This document shows, one piece after another, positions 1-9,590 of a DNA stretch of 49,970 nt; within the stretch, counting starts at the first letter, position 1; each line of letters opens with the position of its first letter. Source of the DNA: Polaromonas sp. (GTDB lineage: Bacteria; Pseudomonadota; Gammaproteobacteria; Burkholderiales; Burkholderiaceae_C). Below the pieces are notes generated by a model that saw only the letters and a list, made by a program, of their open reading frames with translations, ran no database searches and was not told the DNA's origin. Location of the stretch: assembly GCA_028291905.1 (NCBI GenBank), contig JAQGNK010000108.1:1-49970 (forward strand). Direction: 5' to 3'. The position numbers and the translations under genes were made by a program.

Positions 1-723
1 CTGCCCAAGACCGTGTTTCCCGGTGGCGCGCTGGTCGGCTGCGAGGCCGGGTATTTGAATGCCAGCCGCATCAAGGGCAGCCACGCGGCGATCAAGACCG
101 GCATGCTGGCTGCCGAGGCCGCGTATGAGGCGGTGACGGCCGGGCGCCAGCACGACGAGCTGAGCGCCTACCCCGAGGCCTATGCCGGCAGCTGGCTGGC
201 CGCCGAGCTGAACCAGGCGCGCAACTTCAAGTCCTGGTTCAAGAAGGGCCTGTACATGGGCTCGTTCATGACCGGCATCGAGCACTGGCTGCTGCCGCGC
301 ATCGGCATCAAAAGCCCGCCGTGGACGATCCACCGCGACAAGCCCGACTACGCCATGCTCAAGCCGGCGGCCGAGTGCCAGCCCATCGTCTATCCCAAGC
401 CCGACAACAAGCTGACCTTCGACCGCCTGACCTCGGTGTTCATCAGCAACACCAACCATGAAGAGCACCAGCCGGCGCACCTGACGCTGAAAGACGCCAG
501 CGTGCCGGTGGGCATCAACCTGGCGAAGTTCGCCGGCCCCGAGAGCCGCTACTGCCCGGCCGGCGTCTATGAGTACGTCAAGAACCCGGACAACTCTGAC
601 CGGCTGCAGATCAATGCGCAGAACTGCGTGCACTGCAAGACCTGCGACATCAAGGACCCAACGCAAAACATCGTCTGGGTCACGCCCGAGGGCGGCGGCG
701 GGCCGAACTACAGCGGCATGTAG
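1..723 (+). CDS. Electron transfer flavoprotein-ubiquinone oxidoreductase, C-terminal part (5' truncated by window)
   Basis: Frame open from window start; C-terminus has 4Fe-4S ferredoxin-like cysteines (CPAGVYEYV...NAQNCVHCKTCDIKDPTQNIVWVTPEGGGGPNYSGM) typical of ETF-QO. Confidence 0.95.
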   Translation: MPKTVFPGGALVGCEAGYLNASRIKGSHAAIKTGMLAAEAAYEAVTAGRQHDELSAYPEAYAGSWLAAELNQARNFKSWFKKGLYMGSFMTGIEHWLLPRIGIKSPPWTIHRDKPDYAMLKPAAECQPIVYPKPDNKLTFDRLTSVFISNTNHEEHQPAHLTLKDASVPVGINLAKFAGPESRYCPAGVYEYVKNPDNSDRLQINAQNCVHCKTCDIKDPTQNIVWVTPEGGGGPNYSGM

Positions 724-759
724 ACATGCTAGTCCAGGCCGCCGCCTGGACCCGAACTG

Positions 760-787
760 AAAAGCCCCGCCAAGCCGGGGCTTTTTT
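760..787 (+). terminator. Rho-independent terminator after ETF-QO
   Basis: GC stem aaagccccg / cggggcttt followed by a T tract. Confidence 0.85.
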
Positions 788-980
788 CATGGCTGCGTTA
801 GCAGTGGCGGGCGGTCAGATACACAAGAGCTGAATCGCCCTGCCCTGGCCAGCGTCGCTCAAGCGCACAAACGCACAGGTCGGGCAGGACTGGGCCGGAT
901 TCGGGCACAGCCCCATCCCGGCCTTTCTCCAGCGGACAAGCAAAAATACGGAGTCAGCAGGAAACAGGCACGAACAGGCA

Positions 981-1040
981 ATAAAAGAGGCTTTTGCGCA
1001 TGCGAAACCTGCCCAAGCAGCTATGAATTAAATTGCAAAA
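981..1040 (-). repeat. Interspersed ~60-bp repeat, orientation B (divergent copy)
   Basis: ataaaagaggcttttgcgcatgcgaaacctgcccaagcagctatgaattaaattgcaaaa; matches other copies in this window. Confidence 0.65.
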
Positions 1041-1200
1041 AGGTGGTTGGATGGCTGCTGCCATCCAGAGAGATTTCGCTCGCACCAACTGCCCTTGCCG
1101 GGCTTTTCACTGAGTGGGAAAAGTTCATGGCTCATTCGGACTATTGCCGATCAGCACACCGCGCAAGAGACTTGGCTCCTGTTCAAGTGATGGGAAGTTC

Positions 1201-1533
1201 ATGTGCCGAGTCTTGTTGACGGTTGTTTTGACCACGGGTATTTTTGCGGTGTCCGCATCGCTGCCTCTGCACGCGCACACGGTCAAGGCCCCCACTCAAC
1301 TCAAACCCGAAGCCATGGCTGTTTTGAAGGCCCAAGCCGGCGCCGAGCTGATCAAGACCAGTGCGCTGCAGCCTTTGGCAGGAAACCTGACCACCTCTCT
1401 CTCCCTGAACCCGGCCGCCAGCCAGCCGGGTCCCGACGATGAAGCCGGCTGGCGCTACAACGCCGCGCTGCTGAGCACGCTGGGACTGATCGCCACCATT
1501 GCCCTGCGGCGCCATTCAGCCGGAAAGCGCTGA
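1201..1533 (+). CDS. Small secreted protein at head of EPS operon, with C-terminal TM plus basic tail
   Basis: N-terminal signal-like MCRVLLTVVLTTGIFAVSASLPLHAH; C-terminal NAALLSTLGLIATIALRRHSAGKR; start uncertain (longer ORF from 1114). Confidence 0.55.
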   Translation: MCRVLLTVVLTTGIFAVSASLPLHAHTVKAPTQLKPEAMAVLKAQAGAELIKTSALQPLAGNLTTSLSLNPAASQPGPDDEAGWRYNAALLSTLGLIATIALRRHSAGKR

Positions 1534-1535
1534 GG

Positions 1536-3074
1536 ATGAGCGGACTCGGCCCGTCGGGCGTGGCAGCCGTTAAATGGAGCGCACTCTCGACAGCGGCCCG
1601 CTTCGGGCTGCAGTTGGTGGCCCAGGTAGTGCTGGCGCGCACCCTGGGGCCCGAGGTTTTCGGCATATTCGCCATTGGCCTGGTGGTGCTGACGTTCGCC
1701 AATTTCTTCTCCGGTTTCGGTTTCAGCTGGAGCCTGCTGCAGCGCGAAACGCTGCGGGATGAAGACATTCGCTTCGCCTGGACCTGGCAGCTGATTGCCG
1801 GCGCCATCACCATGCTGGCCGTGTACCTGATGGCGCCGGTGCTCGCGGGCTATTTCAGGGAGCCCCGGGCGCAGTTCGTCATCGAGTGGCTGTCGCTGGC
1901 CTGCCTGCTGTCGGCCGCCGCCGCGCCGGCCACTTTTTTGCTGCAGCGCGACCTGAACTTTCGCGCCGCCGGGCTGATACAGGTGGGCAGCTATGCGGCA
2001 GGCTATGTGGCCGTGGGCGTGCCCCTGGCCATTTTCGGCTGGGGCGCCACGGCTCTGGTGGCGGCCTGGCTGGTGCAAACCGCCGTCATGCTGGTGGCCA
2101 GCTATGCGCTCAAGCCCCATGCCGTGCGGCCGCTTTTCTGGTATGCCGATGCGGCCTCAGCCATCGGCACCGGCCGCGCGGTGTTCCTGACCAACATCGT
2201 CAACTGGATGCTCAACAACCTGGACCGCGTGCTCATCGGCCGGCTGCTCAATGCCCATGCGCTCGGCCTGTACAACATGGCCTACAACCTGGCCACCATG
2301 CCCAACGCCTTGCTGCTTGGCGCGCTGCAGCCGGCCTTCCTGGCGGCGGGCGCGCGACTGCAAAACGAGCTGGAGCGCCTGGGCCGGGCCTATTTCCAGA
2401 TGCTGGCGACGATTCTTGTGCTGGTGCTGCCGGCTTTCGTGCTGCTGGCGCTGGTGTCAACCGATCTGGTGCGGGTGCTGTACGGACCCAAGTGGAGCGA
2501 CGCCGCATGGGTGCTGAGCCTTCTTTTCCTGAGCATGCCGGCCTATGTGATCTGGGGCATTTCCACGCCGGTGCTTTGGAATACCGGCCGCAAGTACCAT
2601 GAATCGATGCTGCAGTTGCCGGTTCTGGTGATTGGCGGCCTGGCGTTCTACCTGTTTGCAGGCCAGGGCCTGCAGGCGGCCGCTGGCGTGGCCGCCCTGC
2701 TGCTGGTGCTGCGGGCGCTGGTCATCGGCACGGCCGCAATCGTGGCATTGAAGCTGAACTGGACTGCCCTGCTGCCCCATGCCGGGCGCGGCTTGGCGCT
2801 GAGCAGCCTGTGCGCTGCCGGCGTCATGGCCGGCCAGCAAGGCGTGGCACGGTTTGATCTGCCGCTGCTGTCGCTGGCCGCCGGCAGCCTGATGGGCATG
2901 AGCCTGCCAGCCGCGCTGGTGCTGGCTCGTCCACAGCTGCTGGGCGAGCAGACCACAGCCATGGTGAAGCGATTCTTTCCAGGGTTAAACGAGCGTAAGG
3001 CATGTGCGGCCGGTCCGACCCCGAAAACAGCGGCGGTGCCGATTCCGGAAACCCTGGGCGAACAGCGTCTTTAA
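1536..3074 (+). CDS. Wzx-type polysaccharide flippase / lipopolysaccharide biosynthesis protein
   Basis: Multi-TM ORF of 512 aa; WSALSTAARFGLQLVAQVVLARTLGPEVFGIFAIG typical of the WzxC-like family. Confidence 0.88.
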   Translation: MSGLGPSGVAAVKWSALSTAARFGLQLVAQVVLARTLGPEVFGIFAIGLVVLTFANFFSGFGFSWSLLQRETLRDEDIRFAWTWQLIAGAITMLAVYLMAPVLAGYFREPRAQFVIEWLSLACLLSAAAAPATFLLQRDLNFRAAGLIQVGSYAAGYVAVGVPLAIFGWGATALVAAWLVQTAVMLVASYALKPHAVRPLFWYADAASAIGTGRAVFLTNIVNWMLNNLDRVLIGRLLNAHALGLYNMAYNLATMPNALLLGALQPAFLAAGARLQNELERLGRAYFQMLATILVLVLPAFVLLALVSTDLVRVLYGPKWSDAAWVLSLLFLSMPAYVIWGISTPVLWNTGRKYHESMLQLPVLVIGGLAFYLFAGQGLQAAAGVAALLLVLRALVIGTAAIVALKLNWTALLPHAGRGLALSSLCAAGVMAGQQGVARFDLPLLSLAAGSLMGMSLPAALVLARPQLLGEQTTAMVKRFFPGLNERKACAAGPTPKTAAVPIPETLGEQRL

Positions 3075-3085
3075 AGCCAACCCTC

Positions 3086-4591
3086 ATGAACCAAATCATC
3101 ATCCCGACCATTCTTGTCGCGGCGGCCATCATAGCGGCGCTGCTGGCCTCGCTTGGCCTGGCCAGCGCGGTGCATCTGACCTCCAGGCGAGCGCCTGGCG
3201 GCTACCTGCATCTGATTTTTTACGCCATGCTGCTGCTTGTGGCCCTGAGCACCCTGGTGTCGGGACGCGACATGTCGATTGTCTCGATGACCGGGTTGCT
3301 GGTCGAGCCGGCCGCAGCGCCGCGCCACCCCTTGCTGGTGCCAGCCCAGCCGCTGATCTCGCTGCTGCTGCTGACGGTTTCGGCCGAACGCATCATCAGC
3401 CACCTGCTCAGGCCCGCCGAGGGCGACCGGGGCGGCCATGCGGTCAGGGCGCTGCTGCTGGCGGTGTTCATCCTTTTCTGGATCGGCACCGTGGCGGCCC
3501 CGGCACTGCTGGGTGCCCACCCGTTCATGGTCTATTTCTATTTTTACTCGCTCGTCATCGGCACTGCGGCGGCCCTGGCCACGACCGTCGAGCAGGACAA
3601 GGCGCTCGGGGCGGCGCGCAATGCGGTGCTGATCTTCATGGCGGGCAGCATGCTGCTGGTCCTGGTCAAGCCGGGCCTGGTGCTGGACGCCGACTATTCG
3701 CAGGGCCTGCTGCCCGGCGTGCCGCGCCTGGCGGGTCTGGCCGCGCATGCCGTGTCGCTGGGCATACTGGCCCAGCTTGGCCTGCTATGCCTGTATGCCC
3801 GCCCCTACCCCGCCGCGTGGCTCAACCGGCTGGCCTGGGTCATCGGGCTTTCGGCGCTGTTTCTGGCGCAGTCCAAGGCGGCCTGGATTTCTTTTGTCCT
3901 GTGCTTCATCTGCCTGGTCGCCGTGCGCGACGGCGCCAGGCTATGGCGCCGTTTCAGCGATCCGGCCCGCCCCGGATTCGGCATGCTGTCCGTGGGTCTG
4001 TTCATGGCGCTGGTGCTGTCCATCACGCTGGTGCTGATGTTTGGCGACCTGGACACGCGGCTCAGCAATTTCTTCAACAGCCGCGAAGGCGCGCAGCTTG
4101 CCTCGCTGACAGGTCGCGACAAGATATGGGCTATCGCCTGGCAGGAATGGCAGCGCAATCCGGTCTTCGGCTACGGCCCGCTGATCTGGGAGACCAACTT
4201 CAGGCTGAGCATCGGCATGCCCAACGCCACCCATGCGCACAACCAGTTCATGGACACGCTGTCAAGGTCGGGCACTGTCGGCGCGGCGGCGCTGGTGATC
4301 TACGGCCTGGTGCTGCTGGTGCTGTCGGTGCGCTATGCGCGCGCGACCAGCGGGTTGTCGCTGGCGCTGTTTCTGACGCTGCTGCTGCGCTCCATCAGCG
4401 AGGTGCCGCTGTCGCTGTTTGGCTACGGCGCCGAGATGATTGCCCATGTGCTGCTGCTGATGACCCTGGCGGCCACCGCCAGCACGCCGCGCGTCCGCAA
4501 AACCCATGCCGCACACGCGCGCGCCAGCACAGTGCCTTCAGGCTTGCGCCCGGCCAGAAATCCCTTGCCCACTGCAAATTTCAGCCCATGA
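3086..4591 (+). CDS. O-antigen ligase / Wzy-like polymerase
   Basis: Multi-TM; motif TGRDKIWAIAWQEWQRNPVFGYGP...NATHAHNQFMDTLSRSG typical of Wzy_C/O-antigen ligase. Confidence 0.85.
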   Translation: MNQIIIPTILVAAAIIAALLASLGLASAVHLTSRRAPGGYLHLIFYAMLLLVALSTLVSGRDMSIVSMTGLLVEPAAAPRHPLLVPAQPLISLLLLTVSAERIISHLLRPAEGDRGGHAVRALLLAVFILFWIGTVAAPALLGAHPFMVYFYFYSLVIGTAAALATTVEQDKALGAARNAVLIFMAGSMLLVLVKPGLVLDADYSQGLLPGVPRLAGLAAHAVSLGILAQLGLLCLYARPYPAAWLNRLAWVIGLSALFLAQSKAAWISFVLCFICLVAVRDGARLWRRFSDPARPGFGMLSVGLFMALVLSITLVLMFGDLDTRLSNFFNSREGAQLASLTGRDKIWAIAWQEWQRNPVFGYGPLIWETNFRLSIGMPNATHAHNQFMDTLSRSGTVGAAALVIYGLVLLVLSVRYARATSGLSLALFLTLLLRSISEVPLSLFGYGAEMIAHVLLLMTLAATASTPRVRKTHAAHARASTVPSGLRPARNPLPTANFSP

Positions 4592-5556
4592 AGTTTTCCA
4601 TTGTCATTCCCCTGCACAACAAGGCCCCTTACGTCGGTTGCACGATTGAATCGGTGCTGGCCCAGACCTTCACGGATTTCGAGATCATCGTGGTGGACGA
4701 CTGCTCCACCGACGGCAGCGCCGCGCTGGTCGCGGCCATTGCAGACCCGCGCCTGCGCCTGGTGCATCAAAAGACCAACGCCGGCGTCTCGGCCGCCCGC
4801 AACCGGGGAATCGAAAGCGCCAGCGGGGAGTGGGTCGCCTTCCTTGATGCCGACGACTCGATTCATCCTGACTATCTGGCTTTCCTGCTCAAGGCCCAGC
4901 AGGCCTGTCCCGATGCGCAGGTCGTGGGCACTGACTATGTGCTGACGCCCGACGCGGACGGCCCCTGGCCTGGCGCCTGGCCCGCCGTCAGCGAGACACC
5001 CGAAATAGAGCGCATCACCGACCTGCCGACGCGCTGGATGACCGGCCCGTCGGTATGCGCCAGCTCTATTGCGGTGCAAAACCGGCTGCTGCAGCAGATG
5101 CAGCCCTGCTTTCCGCCCGGAGAATCGCAGGGCGAAGACCTTGATTTGTGGTTTCGCCTGGCCGAGAAAACGCCTTTTGCGCTGGTGCATTCCCCCTTGT
5201 CAGCCTACCGGATCAGCGTGCAGGGCAGCCTGACCATGCAGAACGTGGTGATGATGCCGCCCTATCTCGAACGCATGCGCATGCGCGCGCAGACGGGCAG
5301 CATGAGCGCGGCGCAGCGCAAGTCGGCGCTGTGGTTCGTGGCGCAGTCCAAGCTGACCCTGGCGCGCCTGGCGCTGGCTTCGGGTGACCGGCTGGAGGGC
5401 GTGTCCTGGCTGCTCGACGCGCGCCATGCCGCCCGTGGCAAACGCTGGTGGCTGACGGCTGCCATGGCCTGCTTTTTCCCCAGCAGCCTGGTCAGGAACT
5501 GGGAACGCTGGCGTGAACAACGCCAGGCACTCACACCCCTCATGGCCTCTCGCTGA
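4588..5556 (+). CDS. Glycosyltransferase family 2
   Basis: FSIVIPLHNKAPYVGCTIESVLAQTFTDFEIIVVDDCSTDGSAALV...FLDADD; ATGA overlap with previous gene. Confidence 0.93.
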   Translation: MKFSIVIPLHNKAPYVGCTIESVLAQTFTDFEIIVVDDCSTDGSAALVAAIADPRLRLVHQKTNAGVSAARNRGIESASGEWVAFLDADDSIHPDYLAFLLKAQQACPDAQVVGTDYVLTPDADGPWPGAWPAVSETPEIERITDLPTRWMTGPSVCASSIAVQNRLLQQMQPCFPPGESQGEDLDLWFRLAEKTPFALVHSPLSAYRISVQGSLTMQNVVMMPPYLERMRMRAQTGSMSAAQRKSALWFVAQSKLTLARLALASGDRLEGVSWLLDARHAARGKRWWLTAAMACFFPSSLVRNWERWREQRQALTPLMASR

Positions 5557-5583
5557 GGCAGGGCACTGGATGAAGACATTGAC

Positions 5584-6657
5584 ATGAAGCCCGAAAACTT
5601 TTCCAAGTCATTCCCGGCCACCTGCCGCGTCACCGTGGTCATCAAGGCGCTGAATGAAGAAAAACGCATTTGCGCAGCCATAGAAAGCGCCCTGCACGCT
5701 GTCTCCAGCGTGGGAGGTGAGGTGGTGCTGGCCGATTGCTGCTCAAGCGACCGCACCGTGGAGCTGGCACGCGCCTACCCGATCCGCATCGTGCAGCTGG
5801 CGCATCCGCAGGAACGGTGCTGCGGCATTGCGCCCCAGCTGGGCTACCAGCATTCGCAGGGCGAATTCATCTGCCTGCTCGACGGCGACATGCAGATGCT
5901 CGAAGGCTTCCTGGAAGTGGCGGTGGACTTCATGAGGGCACACCCGGAGGTGGCTGGCGTGGGTGGCAGCATGATCGAGATGAACACGCAGAGCCTCGAA
6001 TACATTGCCCGCAGCGAAAAGCTGCGCACGCATGCGCAGCCCGGCAGCGTGGACCGGCTCGGTGGCGGCGGCCTGTACCGGCGCAGTGCCATCGAGAGCA
6101 TCGGTTACCTGTCCAACCGCAACCTGCACAGCTATGAGGAGCTTGACCTGGCCGTCAGGCTGCGCAGCCTGGGCTGGGGGCTGTGGCGCCTGCCGGTCAA
6201 GGCCGTGAGGCACTTCGGCCATGAGGAAGCGGCCTACCGGCTGCTCATGAGCCGCTGGCGCAACCAGTACCTGTGCGGGATGGGCGAGTTGATCCGCGCA
6301 TCAGCAGGCCAGGGGCAGCTGGCGCTGGTGCTGCGGGGCCTGCGTGAGCTGCGCCTCTACCTGGGGGTGCTGTGCTGGTGGGCAGCGCTGCTCAGCATTT
6401 TCTTCTGGCCCGTGTCGCCCGCCCTGCGCGCGGCCTGGTTTGCCGTGCTGCTGGCAGCGCCGCTGCTGCTGATGATCTGGCGCAAGCGCTCGTTCGACAG
6501 GGCGCTTCATTCGGTGGTTTCCTGGTGCTTCAACGCCGCCGGGCTGGTGCGCGGCCTGTTGCGCCGGCAACGACCCACCAGCGAGGCCATCGCCAGCGAG
6601 GTCGTCAAGGACATCCAGGGCATGTCTTGGATGCCACGGCGAGGAGCCGGCCATTAA
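5584..6657 (+). CDS. Glycosyltransferase family 2, membrane associated
   Basis: TVVIKALNEEKRICAAIESAL...FICLLDGDMQML...EELDLAVRLRSLGW; TM segments near C-terminus. Confidence 0.9.
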   Translation: MKPENFSKSFPATCRVTVVIKALNEEKRICAAIESALHAVSSVGGEVVLADCCSSDRTVELARAYPIRIVQLAHPQERCCGIAPQLGYQHSQGEFICLLDGDMQMLEGFLEVAVDFMRAHPEVAGVGGSMIEMNTQSLEYIARSEKLRTHAQPGSVDRLGGGGLYRRSAIESIGYLSNRNLHSYEELDLAVRLRSLGWGLWRLPVKAVRHFGHEEAAYRLLMSRWRNQYLCGMGELIRASAGQGQLALVLRGLRELRLYLGVLCWWAALLSIFFWPVSPALRAAWFAVLLAAPLLLMIWRKRSFDRALHSVVSWCFNAAGLVRGLLRRQRPTSEAIASEVVKDIQGMSWMPRRGAGH

Positions 6658-6729
6658 AACACCCCAAGCCTCCCCCGCCTGGCAGCCTCCTGCCTGCATG
6701 GCCGCTTGCCGGCCGCCAGAGAAACACGA

Positions 6730-7902
6730 ATGAAAACTGAGTCAATCCCAGGCGCCGCCGTCACCAGCGAGAGCGAAAGCTACATCTACATTGCCTGCCC
6801 CTGGACGCCCAAGGGCGGCGGCATGTTCAAGGTGGCCGACTACCTGATTCAGGCGCAGAGCCCTTTCTCGACCAGGGCGGCCCGGTTGCGCCCGCTCGAC
6901 ACACGCGGCAGCGGCCATGCGCTGGCTTCGCTGTGGATTCTGGCCAGCGCCCTGGGCAGGCTGGTGCGCGGGCGCCTGGGCGGGCAGCTGGCCGGCGTGC
7001 ATGTCAACATGGCCGAGCGCCTGAGCCTGTTTCGCAAAAGCGCCATCGTGGTCGCTTGCCGGGCGCTGGGCATTCCGGTGGTGCTGCACCTGCATGCGGC
7101 GCAGCTGCAGCATTTCTACCGCGATCTGCCCCGGCCTCTGCAGGGCCTGACGCGCTGGGTCTTCTCGCTGCCGGCCACCTGCCTGGTGCTGGGCAGCGCG
7201 GCGCGGCAGTTCGTCACCGCCGAGCTGGGGGTGCCGCCCGAGCGGGTGGAAATCATCATCAATGGCGTTCCAGAGCCTTCCCAGCCGCGCCGCGCCGCCA
7301 GCGAAGACACCCCGCGCCAAGTGCTTTTCCTGGGCAACCTGTCGGAGCGCAAGGGGGTTTCGGACCTGCTGCAGGCGCTGGCCCGGCCGGGTTTTGACAC
7401 CGCAAGGCTTGAAGTCACGGTGGCCGGCGGCGGCGACGTGGCCACCTACCAGGCCAGCGCACGGCAGCTCGGCATTGATAGTTTTGTGCATTTTCCGGGC
7501 TGGTGCGACCAGCTTCAAGCCGCCAGGCTGATGGCGCGCGCCGATCTGCTGGTGCTGCCCTCTTATGACGAAGGCCTGCCGCTGGTGATCCTCGAAGCGC
7601 TGGCCAACGGCGTGGCTGTGGTCTGCACGCCCGTCGGTGAAATCCCGTCGGTGCTGCACGACGGCGCGACGGCCTGCTTTGTGCAGCCGGGCGATGTCAC
7701 CGGCCTGGCCGCCGGCATGCAGCGCGTGCTGGACGATCCGGCCTTCAGGCAGACACTGGAGCGCAACGGCCGGGCGCTGTATGAGCAGCAATTTTCCCTG
7801 GCGCGCTTTTTTGGCTCGGTGGCCGCCGTCCACCAGCGCCACTTCGGCACTGCGGGCCAGCCCCGCAAGGACAGCGCCGGCACACCCAAGGCAGCGCCAT
7901 GA
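6730..7902 (+). CDS. Glycosyltransferase family 4 (GT-B)
   Basis: VLFLGNLSERKGVSDLLQAL...LLVLPSYDEGLPLVILEALANGVAVVCTPVGEIPSVL. Confidence 0.93.
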   Translation: MKTESIPGAAVTSESESYIYIACPWTPKGGGMFKVADYLIQAQSPFSTRAARLRPLDTRGSGHALASLWILASALGRLVRGRLGGQLAGVHVNMAERLSLFRKSAIVVACRALGIPVVLHLHAAQLQHFYRDLPRPLQGLTRWVFSLPATCLVLGSAARQFVTAELGVPPERVEIIINGVPEPSQPRRAASEDTPRQVLFLGNLSERKGVSDLLQALARPGFDTARLEVTVAGGGDVATYQASARQLGIDSFVHFPGWCDQLQAARLMARADLLVLPSYDEGLPLVILEALANGVAVVCTPVGEIPSVLHDGATACFVQPGDVTGLAAGMQRVLDDPAFRQTLERNGRALYEQQFSLARFFGSVAAVHQRHFGTAGQPRKDSAGTPKAAP

Positions 7903-9590
7903 TTGCCCAGGCCGACAGCATTCAAAACGGCGCCCGGCTGCAGGCCGACATCTGCATCATCGGCGCCGGGCCTGCGGGCATCGCCCTCACGCTGGACCTG
8001 GCCGAGCGCGGCTTTTCGGTGCTGCTGCTGGAATCGGGCTTCATGAAGGAAGACCCGGCCACCCAGTCACTCTATGCCGGCGAGGTGGCGGACGAACACC
8101 TGCACAGTCCGCCCGACAAATACCGGCAGCGCCGGTTCGGCGGCTCGACGACCATCTGGGGCGGGCGCTGCATGCCCTTCGACCCCATCGACTTCGAGAC
8201 CCGCAGCCATGTGCCGCACAGCGGCTGGCCGCTGTCTTACCATGATCTGCTGCCTTACTACCCCCGCGCCAATGCCCTGGCCGAAGCCGGCCGGTTCAGC
8301 TACCAGGCCGAAGAGGCGCTGGGCGCCAATGCCGCGCCGCTGATCCAGGGCTTCAACAGCCAGCGCGTTCTTTCAAACGGACTGGAGCGGTTTTCCTGTC
8401 CCACTGATTTCGGCAGCCGCTATGCGCGGCAGCTGGCGCTGGCGCCTGGCGCCCGGGTGCTGCTGGGCGCCAATTGCACCGCTCTGCAGCTGAGGCCCGA
8501 TGGCAGCGCCCTGCGCTCTGTCGAAGTCACCACGCTGGCAGGGCGCCGTTTTTCAGTCGCCTCCCGCGCCACCGTGCTGGCCGCCGGCGGCCTGGAAACC
8601 GCCCGGCTGCTGCTGGCCTCGCGCGATGTCAGCCCGGCGGGCATCGGCAACTTTCACGATGTCGTGGGCCGCTACTACATGTGCCACATTGCCGGCAACG
8701 TGGGCCGGCTGACGATCAACGGGCCGACCCGCAACGTGCGCCACGGCTACGAGGTCACGCCCGAAGGCATTTACTGCCGGCGCCGGCTCGCCGTGGCGGC
8801 GGATGAACAGCACCGGCTCGGCTTGTCGAACACCGTGGCGCGGCTGCACTTTGCCCGCATCACCGATCCGGCGCACCGCAGCGGCGTGCTGTCCGGGCTT
8901 TTCCTGGCGCGCCGGCTCATCAGCTATGAATACGGCAAGCGGCTGAACGACGGCAACAAGGCAACGCCGGCAAGCTATGCCCGCCATCTGCTCAATGTGG
9001 CTGCCGATCCGCTGGACACTGCCGCCTTCCTGGCGCACTGGCTGCGCCGCCGCTCACTGGCGGAACGCAAATTCCCGTCGGTGATCCTGCGCAACCGCAC
9101 CAACCGCTTCAGCCTGGAAATGCACGGCGAGCAATTGCCGCAGGCGCAAAGCCGGGTCACGCTCAGCGACAAGGTGGACGCGCTGGGCATGCCGCAGCTG
9201 AAGGTGGACTGGCGCTACAGCCCGGTCGATATCGAGTCGATGCGCCGCACGCTCGATGTGCTGGCGGAGGAGTTCGCCCTGAGCGGCGTCGCCCGCCTCG
9301 ACTACGACCCCGAGACGCTTGAGCAGGACCTGCTGCGCTTTGGCGCTTACGGCGGCCACCATATCGGCACGGCGCGCATGGGCAGCGATCCGCGCACCAG
9401 CGTGGTCAATGCCGACTGCCAGGTGCATTCGGTGGGTAATCTTTTTGTCGCCGGCAGTGCTGTCTTTCCCACCTCCAGCCAGGCCAACCCGACGCTCACG
9501 CTCATCGCCCTGTCGCTCCGGCTGGGCCACACCCTGTCACAACGGCTGGGCAACCGCCACGCAGCCGCCATCGAGGAGGCCTTCGCATGA
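7899..9590 (+). CDS. GMC-type FAD-dependent oxidoreductase
   Basis: ADICIIGAGPAGIALTLDLAERG Rossmann motif; GGSTTIWGGRCMPF; C-terminal GAYGGHHIGTARMG...VFPTSSQANPTLTLIALSLRLG. Confidence 0.9.
   Translation: MIAQADSIQNGARLQADICIIGAGPAGIALTLDLAERGFSVLLLESGFMKEDPATQSLYAGEVADEHLHSPPDKYRQRRFGGSTTIWGGRCMPFDPIDFETRSHVPHSGWPLSYHDLLPYYPRANALAEAGRFSYQAEEALGANAAPLIQGFNSQRVLSNGLERFSCPTDFGSRYARQLALAPGARVLLGANCTALQLRPDGSALRSVEVTTLAGRRFSVASRATVLAAGGLETARLLLASRDVSPAGIGNFHDVVGRYYMCHIAGNVGRLTINGPTRNVRHGYEVTPEGIYCRRRLAVAADEQHRLGLSNTVARLHFARITDPAHRSGVLSGLFLARRLISYEYGKRLNDGNKATPASYARHLLNVAADPLDTAAFLAHWLRRRSLAERKFPSVILRNRTNRFSLEMHGEQLPQAQSRVTLSDKVDALGMPQLKVDWRYSPVDIESMRRTLDVLAEEFALSGVARLDYDPETLEQDLLRFGAYGGHHIGTARMGSDPRTSVVNADCQVHSVGNLFVAGSAVFPTSSQANPTLTLIALSLRLGHTLSQRLGNRHAAAIEEAFA

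Noticed and set aside
3004-5556. 850-aa ORF overlapping wzy and joining the GT2 frame
   Set aside because: The upstream part is an out-of-frame Arg/Gly/Pro/Ala-rich translation over the Wzy gene; only the GT2 part from 4588 is credible.
8918-8934. atcagctatgaatac in the GMC gene identical to part of the repeat copy near 41060
   Set aside because: Only about 15 bp match, flanks do not follow the repeat consensus; likely chance, encodes conserved-looking protein sequence.
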